The notes: a model not told the origin generated them from the letters alone. 64,000 nucleotides of DNA from Euborellia annulipes (GCA_023213315.1 JAKCPI010005211.1:1-64000); one strand, 5' to 3'. Counted from the first letter of the stretch, positions 31,166-41,873 are shown. Program-made: numbers and translations.

Positions 31166-31849
31166 TTAAATAAAACTTTTTGTTGAGTATTTATTTCAGG
31201 CAAGACAGTTGCTTTTGTAAATAATCAACAGTTTTCAGTAAACCTTGAGACCTAAAAACAGAAACTGTTCCAAAAGAGGTTAACTTGAAAAAAATAAATC
31301 ATCAACAAAATTTTTTTTTACTTATAAAGAGCAACTTCCTAAAGAATTTAGTTTAATCTTATATAACTTGCACTATCAATAGAATTAAATATAAATCCGA
31401 CGAGGTAGGAAATGTCGCATTAGTTTGGTATTCAAGAAATCCCTTTCTCCTTAAATTTCTTATTTTTCTAAGTAATTTTTGAAAAATAATTGATCTTATA
31501 GTAAAAATTAATTAAACAGACCCCTTGGGGGTTGCATTGCATAAACATTTTTTATTTATTATACGAGATATTTGGAATAATTTGCATTCTTAGAAAAAGA
31601 AAGGTTCCTACTTTTACTTAAAATGTTATCAGAATTCAAATGTGGCAGCGTAAAAAAATCTTACGAAATCTTATAACCACAAATTTTCCTCTAAATCTAT
31701 TGTAATTATAAGATATTAATATTTACTAATAAGGAAAAAGATAGGGAGAATAATTTCCATTAAAAAAAATATTGAATTCTATTATTAAACTTGCTCATAA
31801 TAGATAATAATATTTTTTGCTAATCTTTTGATGAGACAAGTCAAGTGAC
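31166..31849. other. AT-rich stretch without a firm feature
   Basis: No exon or repeat end supported. Confidence 0.4.
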
Positions 31850-31984
31850 CATGGGCGTAACTAGGGTCCCCTCCCAGAAGGCTCCCTGCCCCAAGAAAAA
31901 TTGAGTCGATATGGGGTTTTCCAGAGTCCCAGGAGGATGGCTGCTCCCATGGCCCCCCAGCCAAATTCCCTATTTACGCCCAAG
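31850..31984. mobile_element. hAT-type MITE with perfect 8-bp target duplication
   Basis: A 135-bp element with ends CATGGGCGTAACTAGGG and CCCTATTTACGCCCAAG (inverted, 15 of 17 positions). It is flanked on both sides by the identical octamer CAAGTGAC (31,842-31,849 and 31,985-31,992). This is diagnostic of hAT-type transposition. No coding capacity. A truncated relative is at 10,780. Confidence 0.85.
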
Positions 31985-31992
31985 CAAGTGAC

Positions 31993-32713
31993 TAAGGGAA
32001 CTCTATTAAAATAACAGAAAAACACTACCATTTAACTAATTATTCAGATAATTAATATATTTAATATTTCCATAATAAATTTCAAAATAAAACGTCTTGC
32101 TAATGAATGAAGAGATTATAAATATTTTCAAAGTGTAAGATAAATTTAGTATTTTAATTCAATAAAATAATGAATGCAATAGATTTTGTTTATTTATTTA
32201 TTTATCGAATGAATTTTCGATTAGAAATGGAAATCACGTTTTAGGATGTAAAGAATCTTAATAAATTCATAAATGTTTTTTTATCACCTTGAAAATACAA
32301 AAAAGGGAGTAAACTATTATAGAAAACTATAAAAGAATTTTAAGCACATAACATATGAATGTAGACTCTGTGAGTTGAGAAAAAAAAATGTCCACGAAAC
32401 CGGATTTGATATTTCCAAACTTCAAATTGATTTATATAATGTGTTTTCGAATACAACGACAATGGAAAAATATTTTATTAAAAAGAAAAAAAAAAAACAG
32501 GATCTTCGAAGAAGTTCTTTCTATTCTTCCTCGTCTTTTACTGATCTTTTTTTTCGATCGTTTTGATGTGTAGTTGTATTTAAGCCTGATGAGGCGCTCA
32601 AGAGTCCCATGACTCACTCTGGCACTCTCCCATTGCGTCAAGAATAACCGTCATTCGATTTTAAGGGGATGTGCTTGTTTTATGAAATTCAAATTATATT
32701 TCAAATGGGATGA
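31993..32713. other. AT-rich stretch without a firm feature
   Basis: A run of A near 32,485. Overlapping open frames on both strands near 32,380-32,640 look like chance products of A/T-rich sequence. Confidence 0.35.
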
Positions 32714-32911
32714 ATGGAAATAAAAGGTGATTTCATATCAGAATTAAGAGAGAAAGTGGAAGTAGTAGAAAAAGGTAAATTGATAAGATTTTTATTTACT
32801 AACAAAAATCTTAGCAATTACCTTTTCCTAGAGTTGTCCATTTGGTACACCATAACTCTTATTGAAAAAAGGAATATCTTACCAATAGCGGCTAGTACAG
32901 TAGTAGTTTGA
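32714..32911 (+). CDS. Hypothetical open frame, possible exon
   Basis: A 65-codon frame whose first part (MEIKGDFISELREKVEVVEK) is hydrophilic and ends at a good donor-like AAAAAGGTAAAT. After that the frame turns hydrophobic, as translated intron often does. So a 61-bp first coding exon ending at about 32,774 is possible. No homologue recognised. Confidence 0.25.
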   Translation: MEIKGDFISELREKVEVVEKGKLIRFLFTNKNLSNYLFLELSIWYTITLIEKRNILPIAASTVVV

Positions 32912-33254
32912 GTCTTGCGAGGTATCAAGAGCTGGTCTAGTCATTGTCTAGTGTCAATTTCTTTTGGCCATGAGATCATTTTGGGATAAAAATCATAGAA
33001 AATTGGTCCTTAATAGGAAACAGGAGTCCTGATACCTAAGAAACAGAATTCTTTCAATTCTATGCAATTGATACTATTTCCAATTTCTTTTTGGTCTCAT
33101 TATTCTGGTACTCAATAATTAGACGTTAGGCATACGCGAAATAAAAAAGCAAGGTTGAAGATACATATTTATTTTAAATTAAATTGGAACAATTTGTTGA
33201 GAGGGACTAATAAATTAATTTTTATCCCAAAAAAATCAAGGAGAGACTGGAAAA
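32912..33254. other. Unassigned stretch
   Basis: No feature supported. Confidence 0.35.
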
Positions 33255-33461
33255 ATGTTTATTCCAGTTCGCCTGGATACCTGCAGACCCTTGGGTCATG
33301 AAACAAGAGCCTCATATCTCTACTCCAAAAGATATCCTTTCAATGTTAACAATGCCAACGCCTCTTGGGTAGGGATATTGATGATGATGATGATGATGAG
33401 GGAAAAACATAAATTGTTGGGAAAGACATCCAATAAGATGAGAAAAAGATATTTATTTTAA
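33255..33461 (+). CDS. Hypothetical open frame beside a hammerhead relic
   Basis: A 68-codon frame whose first 38 codons (MFIPVRLDTCRPLGHETRAS...) have mixed composition and end at a donor-like TTGGGTAGGG. A run of Met from an ATG microsatellite follows, so the end is not a natural protein. Frames on the minus strand are also open over the same stretch. It adjoins a Penelope-type relic and may be part of one. Confidence 0.2.
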   Translation: MFIPVRLDTCRPLGHETRASYLYSKRYPFNVNNANASWVGILMMMMMMREKHKLLGKTSNKMRKRYLF

Positions 33462-33512
33462 GAAATGTTTTGGCCAAAGTCCTTCATCATCAGGACAATG
33501 CTAATTCATGAA
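33462..33512 (-). ncRNA. Decayed hammerhead-like motif
   Basis: The minus strand reads CTGATGATGAAGGACTTTGG, then CCAAAACATTT. CTGATGA is intact, but GAAAC has become AAAAC and the stem is imperfect. Confidence 0.45.
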
Positions 33513-33734
33513 ATTTAATTCATCTTGCTAAATATTTTTCTAGAAGTTCACATCAACATCATTGTTAACGAAGACAATTAATGTGTTGTCTAGGTAATTA
33601 TTCTTAAAGATAGTGAAAAGATTAAAAATATGTCTTTAATTAATATTATCTTAATGAAGGCTTAATTTGAAACTAGCCAATGAGATACATAGCCTATAGT
33701 ACTAAATTTTTATTAAGACGCCATTTTTATTGAT
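33513..33734. other. AT-rich spacer
   Basis: No feature seen. Confidence 0.35.
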
Positions 33735-33897
33735 GACTAATTTTTTTTTATTTCGTTTCGGCATCTGGGCATCGGAGGCCATTTAGACTCCATATTTATC
33801 TTATTTCAATTGGTTGGTATCCAAATCAATTGAAATACATTTTGTGACCTGGGTCGGGATGCGAATCCGCAACCTTTGAAACAAATGACCAGCAATG
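33735..33897 (-). mobile_element. tRNA-derived SINE, group S2
   Basis: Reverse of the S2 layout: TTTCGGCATC and GGAGGCCATTTAGACTCC (tail and body), AATTGGTTGGTATCCAA, then GGATGCGAATCCGCAACC (degenerate B-box). Confidence 0.65.
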
Positions 33898-34219
33898 ATG
33901 ACTAATTATTTATTCTGATAGTTTGGAGTTCTTTATTGGAAATTATTGTTAGAAAAAAATAGTGTGTACAACTAATGAAATCGCCGGGGGCCTGTCAACG
34001 GAGAAGAGTGAACAGTCACACAATCGTTGCAGTTAAACAATGCCAAGCGAGGCGAAAGCTCGGGATTGGCGAGATTGGTGATCATAGCAATCAGTGTGTG
34101 GAACGTATCTATCAGTAGCTATTAGTATAATGAATTGTAAACTAAAATCTTAAATCAGTAAACATTTCGAGTTCTGTTCAATAATTTTTCACAAAGTTCT
34201 AAATTCAGAAATTTTGAAA
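33898..34219. other. Unassigned stretch
   Basis: GC-richer at 33,985-34,100 (TCGCCGGGGGCCTGTCAACG; GCCAAGCGAGGCGAAAGCTC). A similar phrase, GCCAAGCTGAGCGGAAACTC, occurs near 37,833, so this is probably a dispersed repeat fragment. Confidence 0.35.
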
Positions 34220-34902
34220 AAAAATCTGGTGTGACTGTCGCACAGCACACAACTTTCTCTTACCTTCGGTAATCGAAAGTTGTGTTCTGTGCTTGTCACA
34301 CCAGATTTTTGTGTCGACAAAAATTTAGTTTCCGCCAATATATTAGAATTAAAGATGTCAAATTTATAAACATGGGAAAATATTTATATTTTGTTACCAT
34401 GGCAACCATTTCTCCTATCTTCTCTATGAAGCACAAGAGTAAAGTGTGCTTCAAACAATTTTGAGAGCAAAACGAGAATATACATTTGAAAGAGCATCTA
34501 AAAAATAATTGATTTTTGAATTTTAATCAAAATCGTTAGAGCGAATTTTGAGAAAATCGAAAAAAACTGAAAAAGTACATCAGTAAAGTACTAGTACTCT
34601 TTGGTCGATTTTGATTAAAAGCTTATTTCCGGTCCCGGGGGTGTTTAACTTAAATATAAAATTTCAACCTCGTAGCTCAATTCCTTCATGCTTAAAATTG
34701 AACACACACACACACACACACACACAGATACACAGACACACACACAGACAGACAGACCATGTCGCGAAAACCACTTTTTGGATACAGGGGACCTCAAAAC
34801 GTAAAGATCCATCAAAATCTCGACATCGAATTTTTGACATGAAACCAATACTTTCTCTCTCTATATATTAACATATATATAGAGGTAAGAGAAAGTAAAA
34901 AA
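34220..34902 (+). mobile_element. Family A repeat, full length
   Basis: The 5' palindrome is intact (AATCTGGTGTGACTGTCGCA ... GTCACACCAGATTTTTGTG). All body blocks are present, with a CA/CAGA microsatellite at 34,701-34,757 and the CATGTCGCGAAAACC block. The 3' palindrome ends GGTAAGAGAAAGTAAAAAA. It serves well as the reference copy. Confidence 0.92.
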
Positions 34903-35338
34903 AATTAGAAAGTTTTTGTTTCCAAAAAAATATTTATTATCAAAAATAAAGATAAATTTTGAAATTTTATGCTTTTTTTGTCTTCTCTGATGAAATACAC
35001 ATTAAGGTTTTTTCGTTAACGAAAACGCCTTTTCTCAACATCACCTAGAAAAAGTTTCTGATAATAGACTAAAGATAAGTTGAAACGTGACCTAAAGAGA
35101 AATAAAATAAAGCATATCTCGGTTTTTTTTTTTAATTCCCATTGAAATCATTTAGAATGGAGAGATTTAAAAAAGAAAAAGAGAAAAGATGAGTGAAGGA
35201 AACTTGATTTTATTAATTTGTTCATAAATGAGGTCCCCATATTCAAAATATATTATTTAATTATTTGTCTATTCTTGTCTATTTCTCTATTTTCTCAAAA
35301 TTATTATAAATTCCCTTAGATTTTCTCGTATGCTCTAC
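34903..35338. other. AT-rich stretch without a firm feature
   Basis: No feature supported. Confidence 0.4.
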
Positions 35339-35441
35339 AAATGCCTATGTGTGTCCAAAACTTCGAGATCATCAAAATCTCTAGGTTGAATTTTTTAGCG
35401 ATTAGAATACTTTCTCTATTTCGAATTCGAGAAAGTAAAAT
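35339..35441 (+). mobile_element. Family A repeat, diverged 3' fragment
   Basis: CAAAACTTCGAGATCATC and AAATCTCTAGGTTGAA, then TACTTTCTCTATTTCG and GAGAAAGTAAAA. The terminal palindrome is still visible. Confidence 0.55.
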
Positions 35442-35499
35442 ATCTTTTATTTTTGAGCTACCAAAGGTCTCTACAGACTCTATTATCCTATAAATTCGA

Positions 35500-35562
35500 T
35501 TTCGTTGGTTTTTTTTTTAACCATTTTCGGCTACTGAGGCCATTTAGGGGTTGACTTAATTT
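35500..35562 (-). repeat. S2 SINE tail fragment
   Basis: TTCGGCTACTGAGGCCATTT matches the S2/S1 shared tail on the minus strand, preceded by a T-run as expected for the A-tail. Confidence 0.45.
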
Positions 35563-35819
35563 TATAAACTGTCAAATTACATCATACCAGTGGCTAAAGA
35601 ATAACGTTCCACACTCTGATTGCTCGGGGTCACTAATCCTTATTTCTTTAACTTTAAATTTTAGATATTATTCTGTGTTATTAATTAATTTGATCAACTT
35701 TTGGTTCAGAAAGCGACTGAACTAAAATCAGTAATATATTAACAGTAATTAAAGTTTCGACTGTAGGATCTCGTTGAAACATTTTATAAATTAAAAACAC
35801 TCGGTTAATTGTTTCAAAT

Positions 35820-35950
35820 TATTTATTGATTATAAATCAACACTTAATAAGAATTTCGACATGTCATCCTCACAAGATAAGGAATCATTTCTGACACACC
35901 AGTGTCGAAATAGTATATCAAGTGTTCATTTTTAATCAGTAATCTAATAT
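35820..35950. mobile_element. Penelope-type hairpin remnant
   Basis: Left: ATAAATCAACACTTAATAAG followed by AATTTCGACATGTCATCC. Right: CCAGTGTCGAAATAGTATAT followed by CAAGTGTTCATTTTTAATC. The arms are inverted and diverged. On the plus strand TCTGACACACCAGTGTC then GAAAT resembles stem II plus GAAA of a hammerhead, without a good CTGANGA. Confidence 0.45.
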
Positions 35951-36330
35951 TTTATTAATTGGGAAAACAATTTTTAAGTAAAAATTGGTTCTTTTTAGCT
36001 TTTCAATTTTTATATAAACCTATTATTATTAATAAGAAATCTAACATTGTTAACTGATCACTAGCTTTTGTTAGTTATCGTTTATGTAAATTTTTTAATT
36101 TAAGTAAAATAATGTGCTGGCCATATTAGTTTATTTGAGGTTTTTTTTTTTAGGCTGACGTGAGCTTAGCAAACCCTACCTGCATGTGCGTCACGGTATT
36201 TTTTTTACCACGTCAGGGGAGATTATATTAAAGAGAAAGATGATTATTTTAATTCTTTCAAATGAAGTCATTTCTAATTGGTTAAAAAAATTAGGTGTTG
36301 GCTGTGTCTTCTACACAGCCGGTGGCTTTT
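35951..36330. other. AT-rich stretch with two small palindromes
   Basis: CTGACGTG (36,154) and CACGTCAG (36,210) are inverted 50 bases apart. GGCTGTGTCTTCTACACAGC at about 36,300 is a compact palindrome just outside the next element. Confidence 0.45.
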
Positions 36331-36375
36331 TAACGTGACAACGTCTTTTGCTTGACTTCAAAAAAAATTTTTTTC

Positions 36376-36410
36376 TCTTACCTATATTGAAATATAAAGA
36401 GAGAAAGTAT
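36376..36410 (-). repeat. Solitary family A 3' terminus
   Basis: CTCTTACCTATATTGAAATA followed by GAGAGAAAGTATTG is the terminal palindrome of family A without a body. Confidence 0.55.
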
Positions 36411-36522
36411 TGTTTTTTTTACTAGTAGTTTGTTTTCATAAATAAACATGTTCAAACATTTTCATTAAAACAATATATGACAGAGGTGGCTTTTTTTTAT
36501 CCATTAAAGGCGACTTATGCTT

Positions 36523-37362
36523 AAAAAATGAAGTTTTCGAGAAAAAAACTAATTTTAGCGTTAATTACTGGGGATTTTTTTATTTATTCTATTAGAGGTT
36601 ATCTTTCTGCACCAAATGACATCTCATTTAGTCAGATCTGATTAGCCGTTCGGAATCTACAGGGGTTTAAAATTTCGAAAAACGAAATCCCGCCGAGTGC
36701 TCTCATGCGGTAAAATGACGTCATATCAAAAAAATGAAAAAATTACCTCTGGGCATTGGACCACTCTTTCTAAAACTATATTTAGATTTAATGTAGCTTT
36801 TATGGTCAAGTAGCTAGGCGTTACATAAATAGGGCTATTTTTCGATATTTGTTTGCCTAAAAAATGAGGTTTTTCGAGAAAAAAACTAATTTTGGAGTTA
36901 ATTACTCGGGATTTTTTTATTTATTCTATTAGAGGTTTCTCTCTGCACCAAATGACATCTCATTTAGTCAGATCTGATTAGCCGTTCGGAATCTACAGGG
37001 GTTTAAAATTTCGAAAAACGAAATCCCGCCGAGTGCTCTCATGCGGTAAAATGACGTCATATCAAAAAAATGAAAAAATTACCTCTGGGCATTGGACCAC
37101 TCTTTCTAAAACTATATTTAGATTTAATGTAGCTTTTATGGTCAAGTAGCTAGGCGTTACATAAATAGGGCTATTTTTCAATATTTTTTTGCCTAAAAAA
37201 TGAGGTTTTTCGAGAAAAAAACTAATTTTGGAGTTAATTACTCGGGATTTTTTTATTTATTCTATTAGAGGTTTTCATTCTGCACCAAATGACATCCTAT
37301 TTAGTCTGATCTGATTAGCCGTTCGGAATCTACAGGGGTTTAAACTTTCAAATTAGAATTTA
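36523..37362 (+). repeat. Tandem repeat, 336-bp unit, 2.5 copies
   Basis: Units start at AAAAAATGA: 36,523, 36,859 and 37,195, exactly 336 bp apart twice. The first two are almost identical and share CATCTCATTTAGTCAGATCT, AATCCCGCCGAGTGCTCTC and GGCGTTACATAAATAGGGC. The third stops after about 165 bp. Satellite-like, and more homogeneous than most repeats in the window. Confidence 0.9.
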
Positions 37363-37560
37363 CCGCAGCACGGTAAAATAAAATGGTAGGAAAAAAATAA
37401 ATGGTGAAATCTTTAGCTGAAAACTCATTCTTTCTAACCGTATATTTCCCATAATTATATCTCTTAAGACAGAAGAGTTATTAAAGCCGATAAACTTTTT
37501 CGTGCATGCCCCTCTAACCTGCCTCTATAGACACATGATTTGTAAGACGTTGTCACGTCA

Positions 37561-37888
37561 AAATGAAAAAAAATTGCATTTCTTAAATATTAATATTAAT
37601 AGATTTGTTACTCAAATAATTTATTTATAGTTGCGAAAGGGGGGCGATGAATTGGACAAAAACTTTCCTTAAATAGAGTGATATTTCCGTATGAATCAAT
37701 GACTGGACCTTGGAGTCCTATCAGGATAAATTTGGACAATAACATTATTCTAATTAATTTTTCCTTATTAAATAGAAAGATGCCACGATGGGGGGGGAGT
37801 GCCTAGCCTGCCAAGATCGTGGAAAACAATCAATGCCAAGCTGAGCGGAAACTCGAATGGGTGGCCCCGAAAAATCTGCTAGTTGAAC
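37561..37888. other. Unassigned stretch
   Basis: A short G-run near 37,793 and the phrase GCCAAGCTGAGCGGAAACTC, shared with 34,040. Nothing else. Confidence 0.35.
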
Positions 37889-38243
37889 ATCGGGGCGTGA
37901 AAATAAGCTGTTGATTAAAATCGGGAAAAAAGATTACTAGTACTTTACTGATGTACTTTTTTAGATTTTTTTCAAAATTCGCTTCTAACGATTTTGATTA
38001 AAATTCAAAAATCAATTATATTTTAGATGCCCTTTAAAAAGTATATTCTTATTTTGCCCTTGAAATTTTTTACACTTTACTCTTGAACTTCATAGGAAAG
38101 ATAGGAGAAATGGTTGATATGGCAAGAAAATATAAATATTTTCTCTTGTTTATAAATTTTACATCTTGAATTATATTATAGAGGCATAAACTAAATATAT
38201 GTCAACACACAAAACCTGGTGTGACAAGCACAGAACATAACTA
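37889..38243 (-). mobile_element. Family A repeat, 3'-truncated
   Basis: Reversed family: the body from the AATAAGCTGTTGATTAAAAT block through TTACTAGTACTTTACTG and GATAGGAGAAATGGTTG to the 5' part ACCTGGTGTGACAAGCACAG. Both outermost palindrome halves are lost. Confidence 0.75.
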
Positions 38244-38342
38244 TCAATCAACGAAGCTAAGAGATTTTTTTTAATATTCTGACCAGCTATTGAAATCTCC
38301 ATTTATTTATTAAAGCTTTTGTGGTTTGAATTATTATTATTA

Positions 38343-38548
38343 GGGGAATTTTTAATTATAGACCACAATTTTGTTATTAATTATTTATTAAAAATATAAA
38401 TACTGTACAAGTGAACAAAACTTGAGTCGGAGCAAGTGCACAGTACTTGATAACGGCTGCAGAATAAGCAGTCGAAACGTTGTACAGTATTTATATTTTT
38501 AATAAATAATTAATAACAAAAATGTGGTCTATAATTAAAAATTCCTCG
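38343..38548. mobile_element. Penelope-type terminal hairpin with variant core
   Basis: Arms 38,343-38,409 and 38,482-38,548 are inverted copies (AATTTTTAATTATAGACCAC and complement). The plus strand holds TTGATAACGGCTGC, AGAATAA, GCAGTCGAAACGTTGTAC. Stem II GGCTGC/GCAGTC, then GAAACGTT. Flanking GTAC/GTAC can form a four-pair stem I. It has the same TTGATAA variant and much of the same flank as the 21.4-kb hairpin. Confidence 0.65.
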
Positions 38549-40371
38549 TAATAATCTCCGTTTATAATGAAAACTGGACGGGAAAAAGAGCAGCCAGGTG
38601 AAAAATAAAAATTTTTTATATTTTGTAGCTGACGTTTCATGTTTATTTTGTGATATGTGCAATAACAACAACAAACTATACAATCCTTACGACCCAAATC
38701 GCATCTAAAAGGCAAATCCGTTTATATTTCGATTCACTTTGATTTTATTAATTAGCAATTAAGAAAATATAAAAGATATAGAATATACAGTGGGAAAAAA
38801 ATTAATCACATTGAATGTAGATGTTAATCATTTATTTTAAATGGTTAGTATCCATATACAAAATTACCTGAGGGAGGTGTCGAATTTATTTATTCAGCTA
38901 ATGACTTTACAGACGAAATTACAAAAGAAGTCGGTCGTCTTCGATTTCTAACGCCCTCATATGAAAGCAAATCATTAGCCTCCTTGTCACGATAAAAAGA
39001 TGTCTACATCGAACACTCAAATATTTTCATATATGTTCGTTGGGAGAAAGTCTTTTTTTTTAATTGTATTATTTATTAGTTAGTTCTTAAATTGACATAT
39101 TTGAGAGGAGGGTTGGGAAAGTGAATGAAATGTAATGAGATGTATTGACCTCGGAAGGCCCTTCCTTTCTCGATTGGTTTCAACTTCACGGACCTTCAAT
39201 CATTAACAAAACAACAAGTTGGATACTTCCGGTCCTCGTCAAACCGGCAAACACAGACACACTCGTTGAACCTTTTTACAGAAATATTTAAAAAACCACC
39301 CGTAAACAACGGTTAATGGTTGCTTCCGCCCCTGATTAAATCACCGACCGAATCCTTGTGTCCCGTTCGCTCAGATAGGACCTGGCTGGCATATCTAAAC
39401 CACAGAGGAACCATTTATTTATTTTTTTCTTTCATATTTTAACCATTATCTTGTTCGTTCAGTTAATTAATTCATTTTAAACCTAATTTAAAAAAAAAGG
39501 CTCTTATTATAAGATAGGGAAAAAAAACTAATTATTTTTAAAATGAAAATTATCAAGAGATATTTCTAAAGTTTTTATCATTAAAGCCACAGAATAAAAA
39601 AAATGTTTTAGTGGTTTAAATAAAAAAATAGCCTAAGTGAGAATGAGAAAATAATTTTTTAAGGAAGAGATGGATGGAATATTATTATCTATTTATGATT
39701 TTCAGAATCCCTTGAGGGATGGCAATTTACCCAAATACTAACGAGTGAAGAATACAGGAAGTTGGCATGGTCGGGATTACCTGAGGGTAAACAAAGACGG
39801 ACTGATTTTATAAGTATTGGTGGTTTCTTTATAAAGCAGCAGTTTCCAAACTTTACGCCTCCCCGAAAAAAAATATATTTTTTTCTGCTATTCCCTACCT
39901 TTTATTATTTTTTTTATTTTTTATAAACAAGTTTTGAATAATAGAAACTTTCTGAAAACTAAAATTAACCAAATAATAACATGGTTTTGCGCCTCCCCTG
40001 GAAACTGCTAATATATTAATAGAGGAATTGAAATCCCAAAAACTAGAAAAATTTTGTGCCATGGATTGCAAAAAGTAGGTTGGATTGTTAGAAAATGGCC
40101 AATACAAATGATTGATTCTGTAATGATCCAAGACATCTTTAGTTCTGACCTAGCATATGTGGATATAATGAATCTTCATAGATTTTAACACATATCCAAC
40201 CCTTTGGAAGGGCTTTGAAGTAATTTATCAAGTTAGTTATGTGGGTTGTCTATGTTTCAGTAAGAAAAAAAAACGAAAGCTAATTTTTTTCAAACATAGA
40301 TGAGATTTGGCTGAAGAATATAAAATGGATACACGAAACGTAGAAGCCAGGAGATTAAATAAAAAATGACT
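38549..40371. other. AT-rich stretch with one GC-richer patch
   Basis: At 39,140-39,420 the base composition is more balanced. It holds an ETS-type site (ACTTCCGGTCC, near 39,227) and a short minus-strand frame (KRFNECVCVCRFDEDR...). It could be a promoter or small exon; I cannot decide. The rest shows no feature. Confidence 0.3.
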
Positions 40372-40480
40372 GGATAGCACACCTATGCCCCGGAAAGGCT
40401 GGAGATCCTGGGTTCGATTACCGGAAACCATGGGGGTCACCAACAAAAAACAAACCCACAGTCTTGTTATCTATCTATGA
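40372..40480 (+). mobile_element. tRNA-derived SINE, group S3
   Basis: GGATAGCACACCTATGCC, AAAGGCTGGAGATCCTGG, the B-box GGGTTCGATTACC and CACAGTCTTGTTATC. Aligned with 31,043-31,165. Confidence 0.65.
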
Positions 40481-40685
40481 CACGTTGTTTATTTTATTAA
40501 TAATTACAATTATAATTGGGTACCTTCTTGCCTCTCTTTATTATAATAAATTTATTAATCGATTCCTTTTGGAAGGGCAAACAATTGAGGTAATTTGAAC
40601 AGTAATTCTTAGGACGTTATGTAAATCATTTTTGTAGGATTTGAAGAAAGAAATGCTCAGTATTTTTTTACAAATATTTTTTAAT

Positions 40686-40905
40686 TACGTTTTTCAAAAC
40701 AGATGTTTCTGTCTTCATCAGACTTTTATTAGCGAAGGGTACAATCGTCATTAAAAATCTGCTTTACAAGATGTTTTTATTGCATAGATTGACCAATGAA
40801 ATCATAATGATTATGATAATTTTTAATAGTGATTGTACGCTAATAAAGACATGATGATGACAGGATCATCTGTCGAAATAAAATTTCGAAAAGTGTAATT
40901 AAAAT
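40686..40905. mobile_element. Penelope-type hairpin remnant
   Basis: The minus strand near 40,690-40,735 reads TAAAAGTCTGATGAAGACAG. The plus strand near 40,838-40,885 reads TAAAGACATGATGATGACAG, then CTGTCGAAAT. The second has stem GACAG/CTGTC directly before GAAAT. Both lie in inverted orientation about 110 bases apart. Cores are partly decayed. Confidence 0.5.
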
Positions 40906-40949
40906 ATTTGGGAAAACAAAAAGGCCGCGTATTTCTTTCTTTAGGTAAA

Positions 40950-41048
40950 TTCATATAGTGTTCTTGTTTACTATATATTATTAATGATTTGCTACCGATC
41001 GGATAAGTTTGCTAGTTGACTACAAGTGAAGCAACCGGCTTTAGAATA
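40950..41048 (-). mobile_element. Harbinger-like MITE, one terminal part
   Basis: CATATAGTGTTCTTGTTTAC through CTAGTTGACTACAAGTG to GAAGCAACCGGCTTTA matches the right end of 57,343-57,829. Only this end is present. Confidence 0.6.
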
Positions 41049-41079
41049 TTAAGTGTGGTGGTCCTAAGCCCATCATTTT

Positions 41080-41345
41080 TTTTTTTTTTTTTTTTTATTT
41101 AAAAGACACACTTTTTTCTCACTCACACTCACATTACACACAGACTTTTCGGCAACTTACGCCATTTAAGACTTTGAGGATAACCGTTATATTATTTGTT
41201 AATATAATATCTATTGGGGGTCCAGGCATTTCTATTTAAGCCATTTGGTATCCAAAATCATCGGATTACCTGGGATCCGAACCCGCGACCCTTGGTATAG
41301 AAGGCCATCACGCTTCTAACTACACCAAGTCCGAGGGCAAATGAA
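41080..41345 (-). mobile_element. tRNA-derived SINE, group S1
   Basis: A T-run and CACACTCACATTACAC (reverse of the GTGTGAGTGTG tail), then TTCGGCAACTTACGCCATTT. The body is CTATTGGGGGTCCAGGCA and the head CCGAACCCGCGACC (reverse B-box) through ACTACACCAAGTCCGAGG. Confidence 0.75.
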
Positions 41346-41868
41346 TCAGTTAAATGCATAAGGCTTTGTTTACATTATAAATGAAGCTAGTGTTATTTGT
41401 GTATTTTTCATTAGTAAAGCACCAACTTAGGCTATCTATTTTTTTGTGAGCATTGCTCTTATCTATTAAAACTTGACTTAAGGCCCTTAATTTCCATAAA
41501 AAAAATAAATAAACAACCTGAAATTTGATAGGCTGAAGAAGGTAAAACGAAAGAGTTTTGGTAATAAATCTTTAGGTCATTTACCTTAAGCCCTGAGAAT
41601 TAAAAAATAATTTAATTTATGAAATAGGTAGGTTAATTAAATTTAAAAAATTAATTAAGACGTCAGATATTTAATATGATATAAAATTTAATCTCTTGGC
41701 GATCGATTTACAAAGCATCCTCAGGCCAGCTGGAAGAATAATTATAATTAAAAAATTTGAATAAAATTAGGTTTGTTAATTTAATTAAGAGAAAAATTAA
41801 AAAAAAGAGTTGATTTTGTCCCGGAATAGGTGTTTGTTAGAATAGGGAAATGAAATAGATTTGAAATT
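41346..41868. other. AT-rich stretch without a firm feature
   Basis: No feature supported. Confidence 0.35.
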
Positions 41869-41873
41869 TCCTG

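Larger units (their letters stand above)
36331..37560. mobile_element. TIR-bounded element carrying a tandem array
   Basis: The left end AACGTGACAACGTCTT and the right end AAGACGTTGTCACGTC are inverted (15 of 16). Between them lie a solitary family A 3' terminus (36,376-36,410, minus), the 336-bp tandem array and unique flanks. No open frame of note. The right end is followed by AAAATG; a clear target duplication is not visible. The class is unknown; the inverted ends and array suggest a satellite-carrying non-autonomous DNA element. Confidence 0.5.

Noticed and set aside
33378..33400. Poly-methionine region as a protein feature
   Set aside because: It is an ATG microsatellite read in one frame.
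34645..34848. Minus-strand frame rich in CVCVCV as a cysteine-rich peptide
   Set aside because: It is the translation of the CA/GT microsatellite within family A. The same applies to the frame at 25,026-25,307.
36523..37362. CRISPR-like array
   Set aside because: Repeats are 336 bp and contiguous without unique spacers, in a eukaryotic sequence.
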